NCBI RefSeq assembly: GCF_900109545.1
Contig: NZ_FOAP01000020.1
Location: 99,903-163,902 of the forward strand
From: Stigmatella aurantiaca
Lineage (GTDB): Bacteria > Myxococcota > Myxococcia > Myxococcales > Myxococcaceae
Length of the DNA: 64,000 nucleotides
Direction: 5' to 3'
Shown here one piece after another: positions 36,501 to 44,986 of the stretch. Positions within the stretch are counted from its first letter, which is position 1, and each line of letters opens with the position of its first letter. The position numbers were made by a program, and so were the translations under genes. The notes beneath the pieces were generated by a model. That model did no database searches. It saw only the letters and a program-made list of their open reading frames with translations, and had not been told where the DNA came from.

Positions 36501-36537
36501 GCATCCGCGAGCCCCACGTTCTCCATAAGCTCTTCAT
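33517..36537 (-). CDS. Lipoprotein with three carbohydrate-binding modules and a GH87-like beta-helix (probable alpha-1,3-glucanase)
   Basis: A 1006-aa exported protein. The lipobox LSAGAGC places the lipidated Cys at 24. Residues ~46-175 and ~186-315 are two nearly identical CBM6/35-like modules (each starting YEAENAELLGG), and a third, diverged one starts near 331. A beta-helix begins near 615 (ITDFGARADDNVDDSQAL, a pectate-lyase-like start). Asp779 in DGINLH and Asp802-Asp803 in NTGDD are spaced exactly like the catalytic Asps I recall for GH87 alpha-1,3-glucanases. A role in attacking alpha-1,3-glucan of fungal walls or biofilms fits a predator. Substrate is inferred; another beta-helix lyase or hydrolase family is possible. 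A strong terminator follows. Confidence 0.78.
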   Translation of the reverse strand: MKSLWRTWGSRMLLMTSLSAGAGCLSPEALSPEESGASEQQSAATVYEAENAELLGGAVRATDHTGASGNAFVGGFTDSNKGNATVRFTVTAASAGNHEVALRYANGTGSPMTLSLYRGTTKLKQITLAATANWDTWGTQTETLALSAGAQTLSYKFDTSDSGNVNLDSLSVNAVVTPPPQGSGPLYEAENAELLGGAVRATDHTGASGSAFVGGFTDSNKGNATVRFTVTAASAGNHEVALRYANGTGSVKTLSLYQGTTKLKQVSLEATANWDTWGTQTETLALSAGTQTLSYKFDTSDSGNVNLDSLNVSAVAPPPPPPPAPPAGSGFVYEAEEQFFSGGVIREPTHLRNFAAVGARAIFTVNADTAKNHTVGLHYANPSGTAKTLNVYVNGLYFATTNLASTSTSGWALKTESLTLRRGLNTITYQYDPGTTGGVNINAVAIVDGKALAARGATLPYQELEAETGSTNATVLSPNRTPGTVEAESSGRRAVKLTQTGHYVQWTAPQAANSLVVRYSMPDTATGTGTNATLSLYINGSKVQALPLSSKHAWVYGGYPYGNSPGTPSKPGEWDPGPHRFYDESRFLLPAIPAGATVKLQKDSGDTAASYTVDLIDLEQVDPALTMPMNFVSITDFGARADDNVDDSQALRSAISSAKSTGKVGVWIPPGVFHINSRVDLETIHLRGAGPWYTRIQATNYGDHFTGTGNNVQVFDLAYFGDIVERQDGPDRAAFEGNFGTGSHIQNVWIEHAKVGYWIKPGTDGLFIVNGRVRNVYADGINLHAGIKNSTVSHVHARNTGDDAFAMWSDGNINENCTFRYDTAQLPNLANTFAIYNGRDNKLLDSVGSDTHYASSGVLLTDWFADLPFLGTTEIKRVTLNRTGGEQKVNFAMTAGAVWIHAARRAITGHILVEGVELNDSTFSGVKLSFGQTPPPTHPPVNNEPISNVTLTNVTIKGAGTYGLETQNVPGTATCTNVTVTGAASGGLLNPSNRFTFNKVSGNSGW
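35601..35980 (-). repeat. Direct repeat copy A (second CBM module of the GH87-like gene)
   Basis: This segment matches 36021-36400 at a constant offset of exactly 420 bp (140 codons). The stretch around 35800-35905 is essentially identical to its partner, while the part at 35725-35760 has diverged. It encodes a whole carbohydrate-binding module, so the duplication is in frame and recent, or is kept similar by gene conversion. Confidence 0.9.
36021..36400 (-). repeat. Direct repeat copy B (first CBM module of the GH87-like gene)
   Basis: Partner of 35601-35980, same orientation, offset 420 bp. Similarity stops abruptly at the N-terminal linker (36401 onward) and at the short Pro-rich linker between the modules (35981-36020), so the repeat unit equals one module plus its boundary. 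Confidence 0.9.
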
Positions 36538-36645
36538 CCGGGTCCTCTCGTTTTCCCGGACGCAGGTGACGCCCGGAGACCGGGAAGATGGCTCAGAATT
36601 ACCTGGATTTAACGAGAAATGCGGATTGTTGTTTTTGATTGAAAA

Positions 36646-37269
36646 TCAACGAAGCTCCGCGCTGAACACCGCTTGCAGCAGGTCCATCAGCCCCGGCCAG
36701 GCTTCGGCCGCCAGCCAGAGCCCCTCGCCATCGTGCTCGGCGGAGAGCACCAGCGAGGAGGTGTCGAAGAGCCGCGCGGGCACCACGCCGTGGGTGGGGA
36801 GCTTGCCCTCCACTTCCAGCACCTGGCCGTTCCAGCGCAGGCCGGGCGGCAGCAGCTTGTCGGCCAGCACCCGCGCCGCCGCCTTCCCAGCCCCCGCGCG
36901 CAGCACCCCCATCAGTGCGGAGGCCGTCAGGGATTCCTCCAGCTCGACCTTGCCCGGTGTGCGCAGCCACAGCTTGTAGCGGCCGGAGGACAGCTCCACC
37001 TGTTCCAGCGTGGCCTCCACGCGGAGCCGCCAGCCGCTCACCGCCAGGCGCACGTCGTACACCTCGGGCCGGGACTCCCACGCGCGCAGCTCCAGCGCCT
37101 TCACGTGGCGCAGCGCCTGGCGCGTGAGGGTCTCCACGCGCGCGTGCGACAGCCGCATCCGCTTCTGCCCCACGTCGACCGTCACGTCCTTCGCCAGGGC
37201 CGAGGGCAGCCGTTTCACCCAGTCGAGCGCACCCTCCAGCACCTTCGTTGTCCGCGATTGCCCGGCCAT
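36646..37269 (-). CDS. Hypothetical protein (207 aa), beta-rich
   Basis: A soluble protein with no signal peptide that I do not recognise. It alternates amphipathic strands and helices: VTVDVGQKRMRLSHARVETLTRQAL, a DVRLAVSGWRLRVEATLEQVEL strand pair, then LLPPGLRWNGQVLEVEGKLP and a hydrophobic C-terminus (LWLAAEAWPGLMDLLQAVFSAEL). The pattern is vaguely like small lipid-binding proteins of the DUF2993/LmeA type, but I would not assign it. ATG 37269 is chosen for GGGGAGGAC in front. A small dyad, TTGATT-GAA-AATCAA (36635-36649), sits on its stop codon. Confidence 0.65.
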   Translation of the reverse strand: MAGQSRTTKVLEGALDWVKRLPSALAKDVTVDVGQKRMRLSHARVETLTRQALRHVKALELRAWESRPEVYDVRLAVSGWRLRVEATLEQVELSSGRYKLWLRTPGKVELEESLTASALMGVLRAGAGKAAARVLADKLLPPGLRWNGQVLEVEGKLPTHGVVPARLFDTSSLVLSAEHDGEGLWLAAEAWPGLMDLLQAVFSAELR

Positions 37270-37414
37270 GGCGTGTCCTCCCCAGCGGGACTTTGCCTGG
37301 ATTCCCGCCGCGCGGCGATCCCCCGCGGGCATCCGAGGGCCCGTCGAAATCGTCACCGGGGTCCGGGCCGGGCGTTCGTGGATGTCTCGCCGGTCGTGTA
37401 GGCTTGGGGGAACG

Positions 37415-39094
37415 ATGTGGCAGATCATCATCAACGGCCCGGGTTATTTCGATACCCCCTATGACTTGCCGGAGGGCATCACCTGCCTTGGCCGTGCGGA
37501 TGAGAATGACATCGTGCTGGGCGGAGACCTCGTCTCACGCCGGCATGCGCGCCTGCATGTGGAAGGTGACACGCTGCGCATCGAGGACATGGGCAGCCGC
37601 AATGGCAGCCGCGTCAATGGCACCCCGCTGCAGGGCAGCAAGCCGCTGAGCCCCGGTGACACCGTCACCCTGGGCGAGAACACCCTGACCATCCGCCAGC
37701 CCCACACGGTGGAGAGCGCCGCCACGGAGATGGTCGACCTGGGGGCCGGTGGGGTCCGCCGCTTCGGCCATGGGGAGGATGTGGCCCCCGCCGTCATCCT
37801 CACCAAGAACATGAAGGACCTCGACGTGCTGCGCGCGCTCGACAACTTCACGCCCTTTCCTTTCGAGGAGAACCTTCAGGCCAGCCCCATTGGCACCGCC
37901 GCCCCGCGCGTCTCCTACGAGACGCTCGTGCTGATGCTCCGCGCCGCCGAGGCGCTGGCCTCCTCCGAGACGCTCGCCTCCTTTCTCGACAACGTCATGG
38001 ACCGGGTGCTCGAGCGCACCGAGGCCACCACCGCCGTGGTGTTGCTGCGCCACCCCACTGGTGCGCTCGTGCCCGCCGCGGTGCGCCACCGGGGCAAGCT
38101 GACCGCCGGCGAGGTGCCCGTCTCGGATGCCATCGTCGAGGAGGCGCTGCGCCAGGGCCGCGCCCTGGCCGTGGGGGATGTGCGCGATGACCGGCGCTTC
38201 GCCAGCCGCGAGAGCGTCATCCTCTATGGGGTGGACCGGGTGCTCTGCATCCCCATTGGCCGGGAGGCGCCCTTCGCGGGCGTCCTCTATGTCAACACGC
38301 CCGCGAGCGGCGAGACCACGCTGGAGGTCATGCTCGATGCGTGCTCCGCCGTGGCCCACCTGGTGGCCAGCGGCGTGCAGCGCTTCCACCCCCGGGAGGG
38401 AGGGGGCACCTCCGCGCTGCGCCGCACCCTGGACCGCTTCCACTCGCCCGAGGTGGCCGAGCGCCGCGCCACGGAGGCGCTGCGCAGCGGGGGCCGTCTG
38501 CCCGGACTGGAAGAGCGCACGCTCACGGTTCTTTACGTGGAGATGGTGGGCTTCGCCGCCCTCTCCACCAAGCTGGGGGCCCTGCGCGCGGGCGCCGTGC
38601 TCTCCGAGTTCCATGCCAAGATGAGTGGGCTCATCTTCAGCTTCGAGGGCTCGGTCGAGGCCTTCCTGGGCGAGTCCGTGCGGGCCCTGTTCGGGACGCC
38701 CTACAGCCAGCCGGACGATGCGGTCCGGGCCGTGCGGGCCAGCCTGGCGCTGCGCATGGACTGGGAGCGCGCCATGTCCCGCCGTCCCGCCGAGGAGCGG
38801 TGTGGGCTGCGCATTGGCTTGCATACCACCAAGGCGCTGGTGGGCATGGTGGGGGAGCAGAGCCGCCTGGACTTCTCCGCCGTGGGGGAGGGGATGCCGG
38901 TGGCCCGGTGGCTGGCGGCCACCGCCACGCCCGGGCAGGTGCTCATCACCGGCAAGACGCTGGCCTCCATCGGGGCCCGGTTCGACGTCGTCCCCCTGGG
39001 CGAGCGCGTCATCCGCCCACCGAGGGACCGGACGGCCGCTTTCGAGGTGCTGGAGGAGGACATCGCCCAAATCACCCGGCCGGGGGTCAAGTAA
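37415..39094 (+). CDS. FHA-GAF-cyclase-like signalling protein with degenerate cyclase site
   Basis: A 559-aa cytoplasmic protein. The FHA domain (about 5-95) keeps the phosphothreonine-reading residues: GR at 26-27, SRRH at 41-44 and SRNG at 61-64. A GAF domain follows (about 170-320). The C-terminal class III cyclase-like domain (about 365-545) has lost every key residue: the two metal Asps are Glu376 (YVEMVGF) and Glu420 (LGESV), the Asn is Pro495 and the Arg is Trp499 (GEGMPVARWL). Catalysis is therefore unlikely, and the domain may act as a regulatory or dimerisation unit. The FHA domain could read the Ser/Thr kinase encoded 100 bp downstream. ATG at 37415 gives a standard FHA N-terminus. 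Confidence 0.88.
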   Translation: MWQIIINGPGYFDTPYDLPEGITCLGRADENDIVLGGDLVSRRHARLHVEGDTLRIEDMGSRNGSRVNGTPLQGSKPLSPGDTVTLGENTLTIRQPHTVESAATEMVDLGAGGVRRFGHGEDVAPAVILTKNMKDLDVLRALDNFTPFPFEENLQASPIGTAAPRVSYETLVLMLRAAEALASSETLASFLDNVMDRVLERTEATTAVVLLRHPTGALVPAAVRHRGKLTAGEVPVSDAIVEEALRQGRALAVGDVRDDRRFASRESVILYGVDRVLCIPIGREAPFAGVLYVNTPASGETTLEVMLDACSAVAHLVASGVQRFHPREGGGTSALRRTLDRFHSPEVAERRATEALRSGGRLPGLEERTLTVLYVEMVGFAALSTKLGALRAGAVLSEFHAKMSGLIFSFEGSVEAFLGESVRALFGTPYSQPDDAVRAVRASLALRMDWERAMSRRPAEERCGLRIGLHTTKALVGMVGEQSRLDFSAVGEGMPVARWLAATATPGQVLITGKTLASIGARFDVVPLGERVIRPPRDRTAAFEVLEEDIAQITRPGVK

Positions 39095-39194
39095 ACAGAC
39101 CCGGGGAGGCCCTCCCGGGGGCTCCGGCCGGTTGACGGGTTGAGAGCAGGCGCCGAACCGGCTTGAATGCGGTCCCCGTGGGTTTCCACACCGC

Positions 39195-42035
39195 ATGAAC
39201 TCATCCTTGCCCTCAGCCCGGCTGCGTCCTTTCCGTCCGCAACCGTTCGGCCGCTACACCCTGCTGTCGCAACTGGCGACGGGCGGGATGGGAGAAATCT
39301 ACCTGGCGCGGCTGGAGGGGGCGCAGGGCTTCGAGAAGCTCTGTGTCATCAAGCGCATCCTCCCGCAGCTGGCCGCGGACTCGGAGTTCGTCGAGCGCTT
39401 CGTGGGCGAGGCGCGGGTCCTGGTGAAGCTCAGCCACGGCTCCATCGCCCAGGTGCTGGACATGGGGCTGCACGAGGGCGATGCGTACATGGCCCTGGAG
39501 TACGTGGACGGCAAGGACCTGCGCAAGGTGGCCGGGCGGGTCAGGGACCGGCAGGCCCCCCTGCCGCTCACCTTCGTGCTGTACGTCATGACGCGGGTGC
39601 TGGATGCGCTGGCGTACGCGCACCGCAAGCGGGATGACGACGAGAAGGAGATCCACCTGGTCCACCGGGACATCTCCCCGCAGAACATCCTCATCTCCTA
39701 TGAAGGGGAGGTGAAGGTGATCGACTTCGGCCTGGCCAAGAGCCGGCTGTCGGCGGCGAAGACGAACCCGAGCATCATCCTGGGCAAGTTCCTCTACATG
39801 TCGCCGGAGCAGGCGCGGCACCAGCAGGTGGACCGCCGGAGCGACCTGTACGCGGTGGGGCTGTGCCTCTACGAGCTGCTGTCCGGCAAGAACCCCTTCG
39901 ACAGCGTCCCCCCGGGCGAGCTGATGACCGCCGTGGCCCAGCCCCGCGTCGCGTCGCTGAGCGAGGTGGAGCCGATGACGCCACCCCAGGTGGCGCAGGT
40001 GGTGATGAAGGCGCTGGCGGTGGACCCGGCCCAGCGCTTCCAGTCGGCCGAGGAGTTCCGCGGCAAGCTGACGAGCTGCTTGCAGGAGATTGATCCACAG
40101 GCGGGCCCGGAGAGCGTCAGCCGCTTCATGCGCGAGCTGTTCGCCGTCGAGTACCAGGGCGAGCGCAAGCTGCTCGCGCAGCTCAAGGAGGTGCCCCGGA
40201 TGGCCGAGCCCTCGGCGCGCCCTGCCATTCCCTCGGACCCGGCCCTGGCGCGCGTGCCCAATCCCGCGCTGCCTCCCCGGACGATCCGCCTGGATGGGCC
40301 CGTCGAGCCCCTGTCCTTCCAGCCCACGCCCCGCAGCCGGGATGGGGCGCCCGTGGACGAAGGGGAGACCCGGCCCGGCGTGGTGCTGGATGAGTCCACC
40401 CGGCCTGGCGTCTACCTCGAAGAGATCGACGAGGCGGCCGCCGAGCGGCCCCCGCCTCCGGTGGAGCTGCGCAACGGGCCGCCTCCGCCTCCGCCTCCGG
40501 ACATCGAGGCGGTGGTGCCCGGAAGTGGGCCGGTGCCCCCGCCCCCCGTGTTCTCAACGCCCCCGCCGGTGGCCCGGGCTCCCGAGCCGCCTCGCGCTGT
40601 CGCCGCCCCGGCCGCGAGCAGCCCTCCGCTCCGGCCCGCGGAGCCTGTCCGGTCCGCCCCGCCGTCCTCCGCCGCGTCCCGGCCGTCGGGGGCTGTTCCG
40701 GCCACGCCCGCGTATGTCTCCCTGGCCATGGAGGTGAGCCGCTCGATGATGGCGCAGGCGCCTGCCCGGCCCCTGCCTCCACCCCCCGAGGAGGCCCCCA
40801 CCGTTCCCGAGGCCGCGCCGGCGGCGCCCTCCTATTCCGAGTTCGAAGCTCCGCTGACGCCTCCGCCGGTGGTTCCGCCCTCACGCCCGCCGGTGGCCGC
40901 CTCCCCGTCCGAGCAGAGCCGGCGCGGCCTGGACGACACCCACCCGAGCTACCAGATGCTCACCCCGGCCCAGCACGAGGACACCCATCCGCGGGTCGTG
41001 CTGGATGAGGCCGCGCTCCAGGAGGACGGCCGCCCGGAGGAAGAGGCCTCCGTCCGGGTGTCCGCCAGCAGCATGGAGGAGGAGCCTCCCACCACGCCCG
41101 TCCGCCCCAGGACGGCGACGTCTCAGCGCACGCGTGTGTCCACCACGGGGATGCCCTCGGTGGCCCGGAACGGCAGCCCGCGCAGCGGCCCGGTTCGCAC
41201 CGTCTCCGTCGAGTTCCCCATGATGGAAGAGGGGCAGGGCCGTGACCCTCGCGAGGAGACCCGCAGGACGGCCGCGCCGCCGCCAGGGGACGCGCCCCGC
41301 CGCATCCACCGGGAGGACACCCGGCGCACGGCCATGCCGCCCCGCCCGCGCAAGTCCTCGTGGGTCCGGCTCGCCCTGGGATTGGGGCTGCCGCTGCTGC
41401 TGGTGGGCGCGGTGCTGGTGGCCCTGCCCCGGCTGAAGCCGCTGCTCCAGGAGACCTTGAAGGAGCCCGTGCGGCCCGTGCCCGCGCCGGTGCCCTTGAG
41501 CCCCGCGCGCTCCGCGTCCGCGCCGAAGCCGGCCTCGCCCCCTCCCTCCGAGGCGGCTGCGCTCCCGGAGGCGGAGGGGCGCAAGGAGGCGGTGGCTCCC
41601 GCGGCGCCCTCGGAGCCGCCGGTGGCCTCGGACAAGGGCCTGGAGGCGGCTCCTGCCCCGCCGCTCGTTGCCAACCCGGGCCTCACCGCGGTGGAGGTGG
41701 CGGAGAGCGAAATGTTCGTCCCCCTGACGCCCCCGCCCTCCGAGCCCCCGGCGCCCGCGGCGCCCGCGGCCAAGAAGCCCGCGAAGAACGCCGCGCCCGC
41801 GAAGAAGGGGACGCGCAAGGAGCTCTCGGAGCTCCAGCGGGATTGGAACGCGACGCGCAACGCCTTCTCCCGGCTCACCCACGAGCAGTCGTGTGACAGC
41901 CCCCGGATCGGCATCCTCTGCAACCGCTTCGAGAACCTGCAGGGCGATGTGTTGGAGCTCGGGGATGGGTACGACAAGCGGACGCATGACCGGGTGAAGG
42001 ACCTGCGCCGGGCCCTTCAGCAGGCGGCGGACTAG
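39195..42035 (+). CDS. Membrane-anchored Ser/Thr protein kinase with Pro-rich linker
   Basis: A 946-aa protein. The kinase domain is at about 18-300: ATGGMGEIYLA, Lys53 in CVIKRIL, HRDISPQN, DFGLAKS and GKFLYMSPEQA. HRDISPQN has Ser where most kinases have Lys, a common variant in myxobacterial kinases. A ~400-aa Pro/Ala/Glu-rich linker follows, then one membrane helix at about 723-745 (LALGLGLPLLLVGAVLVAL), another Pro/Ala stretch, and a ~70-aa C-terminal domain outside the membrane (LSELQRDWNATRNAFSRL, with CDSPRIGILCNRF). The small extracytoplasmic domain may sense an envelope signal. It lies between an FHA protein and an ABC ATPase. Confidence 0.92.
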   Translation: MNSSLPSARLRPFRPQPFGRYTLLSQLATGGMGEIYLARLEGAQGFEKLCVIKRILPQLAADSEFVERFVGEARVLVKLSHGSIAQVLDMGLHEGDAYMALEYVDGKDLRKVAGRVRDRQAPLPLTFVLYVMTRVLDALAYAHRKRDDDEKEIHLVHRDISPQNILISYEGEVKVIDFGLAKSRLSAAKTNPSIILGKFLYMSPEQARHQQVDRRSDLYAVGLCLYELLSGKNPFDSVPPGELMTAVAQPRVASLSEVEPMTPPQVAQVVMKALAVDPAQRFQSAEEFRGKLTSCLQEIDPQAGPESVSRFMRELFAVEYQGERKLLAQLKEVPRMAEPSARPAIPSDPALARVPNPALPPRTIRLDGPVEPLSFQPTPRSRDGAPVDEGETRPGVVLDESTRPGVYLEEIDEAAAERPPPPVELRNGPPPPPPPDIEAVVPGSGPVPPPPVFSTPPPVARAPEPPRAVAAPAASSPPLRPAEPVRSAPPSSAASRPSGAVPATPAYVSLAMEVSRSMMAQAPARPLPPPPEEAPTVPEAAPAAPSYSEFEAPLTPPPVVPPSRPPVAASPSEQSRRGLDDTHPSYQMLTPAQHEDTHPRVVLDEAALQEDGRPEEEASVRVSASSMEEEPPTTPVRPRTATSQRTRVSTTGMPSVARNGSPRSGPVRTVSVEFPMMEEGQGRDPREETRRTAAPPPGDAPRRIHREDTRRTAMPPRPRKSSWVRLALGLGLPLLLVGAVLVALPRLKPLLQETLKEPVRPVPAPVPLSPARSASAPKPASPPPSEAAALPEAEGRKEAVAPAAPSEPPVASDKGLEAAPAPPLVANPGLTAVEVAESEMFVPLTPPPSEPPAPAAPAAKKPAKNAAPAKKGTRKELSELQRDWNATRNAFSRLTHEQSCDSPRIGILCNRFENLQGDVLELGDGYDKRTHDRVKDLRRALQQAAD

Positions 42036-42048
42036 GCACCGCCGGTCT

Positions 42049-42825
42049 GTGGAACCCCTCCTCGCCACCCAGGGACTCATGGCCGGGTACGGGCCTTCGC
42101 CCGTGCTCCAGGGCGTGGACTTCACGGTCCACGCGGGCGAGCTGTGGGCGGTGCTCGGGCCCAATGGCACGGGGAAGAGCACCCTGCTGCGTGGGGTGTT
42201 GGGCGTGGTGCCGTGGACGCGGGGTGGGGTGCGGCTGCTGGGTCGCGAGCGCCCGGCGTGGGAGCCGCGCGCCCTGGCCCGGCAGGTGGCGTGGGTGCCG
42301 CAGACCTTCGAGCCCGCGGAGGGCTTCCGGGGGCTGGAGCTGGTGCTGATGGGGCGCAGCCCGCACCTGGGCCTGTGGGGGCTTACCTCCGAGCGGGACG
42401 TGGCGCTGGCCACCGCCGTGCTGGAGGAACTGGGCGTGGGGCACCTGGCGGACCGGCCGGGCGAGGCGCTGTCCGGGGGCGAGCGCCGGATGTTGCTGCT
42501 GGCCCGGGGGCTGGTGCAGCAGCCCGCGCTGTTGCTGCTGGACGAGCCCACCGCCTTCCTCGATGTGGCCCACCAGGTGAGCGCGCTCGCGCGGGTGCGC
42601 GCCCGGGTGGAGGCGGGGCTGGGCGCGGTGGCGGTGCTTCACGATGTGAACCTCGCCGCCGCGTTCGCCACCCACGCGCTGCTGCTGCGCGATGGCCTCG
42701 TGCTGGCGCAGGGCCCGGTGGAGACGGTGCTGGAGCGCGAGCGGCTCGAGACGCTCTACGGCCTGCCCCTGGAGACCGCCCTCGCGCCCTCGGGCGTCCG
42801 CCTCTTCGCGCCCCGGGCCCGGTGA
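42049..42825 (+). CDS. ABC transporter ATP-binding protein (iron-siderophore/cobalamin importer type)
   Basis: A 258-aa ATPase of the FecE/FhuC/BtuD class. Walker A is GPNGTGKST, the signature LSGGERRMLLLARGL, Walker B LLLLDEPTAFLD, and the H-switch is in AVLHDVNLA. LVLMGRSPHLGLWG corresponds to the Q-loop region contacting an importer permease. Start is GTG at 42049, 13 bp after the kinase stop. No permease or binding-protein gene is adjacent, so its membrane partner must be elsewhere. Binding of iron-chelate or vitamin B12 importers is inferred from subfamily resemblance only. Confidence 0.88.
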   Translation: MEPLLATQGLMAGYGPSPVLQGVDFTVHAGELWAVLGPNGTGKSTLLRGVLGVVPWTRGGVRLLGRERPAWEPRALARQVAWVPQTFEPAEGFRGLELVLMGRSPHLGLWGLTSERDVALATAVLEELGVGHLADRPGEALSGGERRMLLLARGLVQQPALLLLDEPTAFLDVAHQVSALARVRARVEAGLGAVAVLHDVNLAAAFATHALLLRDGLVLAQGPVETVLERERLETLYGLPLETALAPSGVRLFAPRAR

Positions 42826-42934
42826 GGGGTGCGGCACTCCCCATGAAGCCCAGAGGTCGTCCGCTGGACGCTCCGGCGCGGCCGGCCGTGGATGGTGCAT
42901 GCCATCCGCCCGAGGGTGTGCGAGGGTGTCAGGG

Positions 42935-44986
42935 ATGGCGGCTTCCGTGAAGCTCCTCGTCCTGATTCGGGACCTCGTCCAGCGACTGCTGCAAGCGGCC
43001 CAGCGGCTCCGGCTGCCAGGCCCCTCGGTCTTGCCCGTGGCCGGCGCGGTGGTGGGCGTGTACAGCGGCCTGGCCGCGGGGCTCTTCGCCAACCTCATCG
43101 CGCTCGTCAGCGGGGTGAGCTTCGGCCTGCGCACGCTGGTGGAAGCGTTCCGGCCCGATTCGGCCGTGCGCCATCGGCTGGGCGAGGCCTTCGCCGAGGC
43201 GCACTGGCACTTCGAGTTCATCATCGTCATCATCCCGCTGGGGCTGGCGGCGCTGGGGTTGACCCGCCTCATCGCCCCCGGTGGGCCCCGGGACGTGGTG
43301 AAGCGCCGCCTGGAGGTGCTGTCGCTGCTCATCCTGGGCGCCCTGTCGCTCTACTACCCGCTCGTGGCGCTGGCGGCGGTGAACTCGGGGCTTGGCCACG
43401 GGCACGACGCGGGGCGCGCCCTGCACCACATCTCTCCCTTCTTCGTGGTGCTGGCGCCCATGCTGGGCGGCGCGGTGGTGGGGCGGATGCTGCGCAACAA
43501 GCCGGAGACGCACGGCCACGGCGTGCCGGAGGTGGTCGCCGCCGTGGAGAAGGAGGGCCGGCTGCCGGCGCGCAACGGCCTGCTCAAGCTGGTGGCCTCG
43601 GCCGTCACCATTGGCACCGGCGGCTCCGCGGGGCGCGAGGGGCCCATGGTGTACGGTGGCGCGGCGCTGGGCTCGGAGGTGGGGCGCACCCTGGGCTTCA
43701 CCCAGCGGGAGCTGTCCATCCTGATGGCCAGCGGCGCCGGCGCGGGCATCGCCGCCTCCTTCAATGCCCCGGTGGCCGGCGCCATCTTCGCGATGGAGAT
43801 CCTCCTGCGCGAGTTCCAGCTCCGCGTCTTCTCGCCCATCATCCTCGCCAGCGTCACCGCCACCATGGTGGGGCGCGGCGTCATGGGCAACGCCGCCATG
43901 CTGGAGCGCGTGGCGTACACGATGCGCAGCGGCTGGGAGGTGGTCTTCTACGCGCTGCTCGGCCTGCTGTGCGGGGCCCTGGCGTACGCCTTCATCCAGG
44001 CGCTGCACGGCGTGGAGGAGTTCTTTCAGGGCCACCGCCCCGGCAAGGTGTCGGCCTTCCTCGGCAAGAAGCCGCTGGCGGTGCGGGCGGGCCTGGGCGG
44101 GGCGCTGGTGGGCCTGCTGGCCCTGGCGCACCCGGTGGTGTGGGGCACGGGGCACGAGTATGCCAACGGGGCCCTGGTGCGGGAGCTGTCGATCGCGCTG
44201 CTGGCCTCGGGATGCATCCTCAAGCTGGCGGCGACGGCGTTGACGCTGGGCTCGGGCGGCTCGGGCGGCACGTTCTTCCCCGCCACCGTCATCGGCGCGA
44301 TGGGCGGAGGCGCGTTCGGCGAGCTGCTGCACGTGCTGTTGCCAGGCGTCTCCGCCTCCAGCGGTGCCTACGCCATGGTGGGCATGGGCGGCGCGGTGGC
44401 GGCCATGACGCGCGGGCCGCTGACGGGGATGATGATGATGTACGAGCTGAGCGGGAACTACGCCATCATCCTGCCGCTCATGGTGACGTGCACCCTGTCC
44501 TCCGCGCTCTGCCACGCGCTGGTGGAGCGCCGCGCGGCGCGGCTGCGGCTCGAAGGACAGATGTTGCGGCGCACGCCCATCCGGCACCTGGTGCTCTGGG
44601 AGGAGCCGGTGCTGCCGGAGACCGGGGTGGAGGCGCTGAGCGAGCGCCTGCGCGCCTCCGGGGCGGCGGCCTTGCCGGTGCGGGACGCGGACGGAAAGCT
44701 CCGGGGCGTGGTGGAGGCCGGGGCGCTCGGCGAGCGCTGGCGCCAGGCGGGGGTGGACGCCCCCGTGGCGGCGCTCCTGGACGAGGCGCCCGCGCTGTCC
44801 GCGGAGGCGCCGGTGGGTGAGGCCCTCGCGGCGATGGAGGCCCGCTCCCTGGCGGTGCTGGCGGTAGAGGACGGCACGCGCGTGGGGCTGGTGACGCGGG
44901 CCGGGCTGGAGCGCTTTCTCCGGATGGGATTGCACGCGGCCCTGGTGCCGCCGCCCCCCTTCACCGTCACCGAGATGCAGCGCTGA
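42935..44986 (+). CDS. ClC-family chloride channel/transporter with C-terminal CBS-like region
   Basis: A 683-aa integral membrane protein. ClC filter motifs are visible: HGHGVPEVV (helix D region), GSAGREGPMV with the gating Glu, GSGGSGGTFFPATVIGAMGG, and MGGAVAAMTRGPLTGMMMMYE. About ten hydrophobic helices precede residue 530. The last ~130 residues form two CBS-like halves (ALPVRDADGKLRGVVEAG; LAVEDGTRVGLVTRAGL), which may sense nucleotides. The starting ATG at 42935 has GAGGG 8 bp upstream; an open frame continues upstream into the ABC ATPase gene but that is not coding sequence. It conducts or exchanges Cl-/H+; which of the two cannot be told safely. Confidence 0.92.
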   Translation: MAASVKLLVLIRDLVQRLLQAAQRLRLPGPSVLPVAGAVVGVYSGLAAGLFANLIALVSGVSFGLRTLVEAFRPDSAVRHRLGEAFAEAHWHFEFIIVIIPLGLAALGLTRLIAPGGPRDVVKRRLEVLSLLILGALSLYYPLVALAAVNSGLGHGHDAGRALHHISPFFVVLAPMLGGAVVGRMLRNKPETHGHGVPEVVAAVEKEGRLPARNGLLKLVASAVTIGTGGSAGREGPMVYGGAALGSEVGRTLGFTQRELSILMASGAGAGIAASFNAPVAGAIFAMEILLREFQLRVFSPIILASVTATMVGRGVMGNAAMLERVAYTMRSGWEVVFYALLGLLCGALAYAFIQALHGVEEFFQGHRPGKVSAFLGKKPLAVRAGLGGALVGLLALAHPVVWGTGHEYANGALVRELSIALLASGCILKLAATALTLGSGGSGGTFFPATVIGAMGGGAFGELLHVLLPGVSASSGAYAMVGMGGAVAAMTRGPLTGMMMMYELSGNYAIILPLMVTCTLSSALCHALVERRAARLRLEGQMLRRTPIRHLVLWEEPVLPETGVEALSERLRASGAAALPVRDADGKLRGVVEAGALGERWRQAGVDAPVAALLDEAPALSAEAPVGEALAAMEARSLAVLAVEDGTRVGLVTRAGLERFLRMGLHAALVPPPPFTVTEMQR

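Noticed and set aside
36601..36649. AT-rich dyad TTGATT-GAA-AATCAA considered as a terminator for the 36646 gene
   Set aside because: Only 6 bp and AT-rich, overlapping the stop codon; too weak to call a terminator, though it may affect the promoter of the GH87-like gene.
42692..42934. Extended N-terminus of the ClC channel
   Set aside because: Overlaps the ABC ATPase in another frame; the ClC fold starts after ATG 42935 with GAGGG in front.
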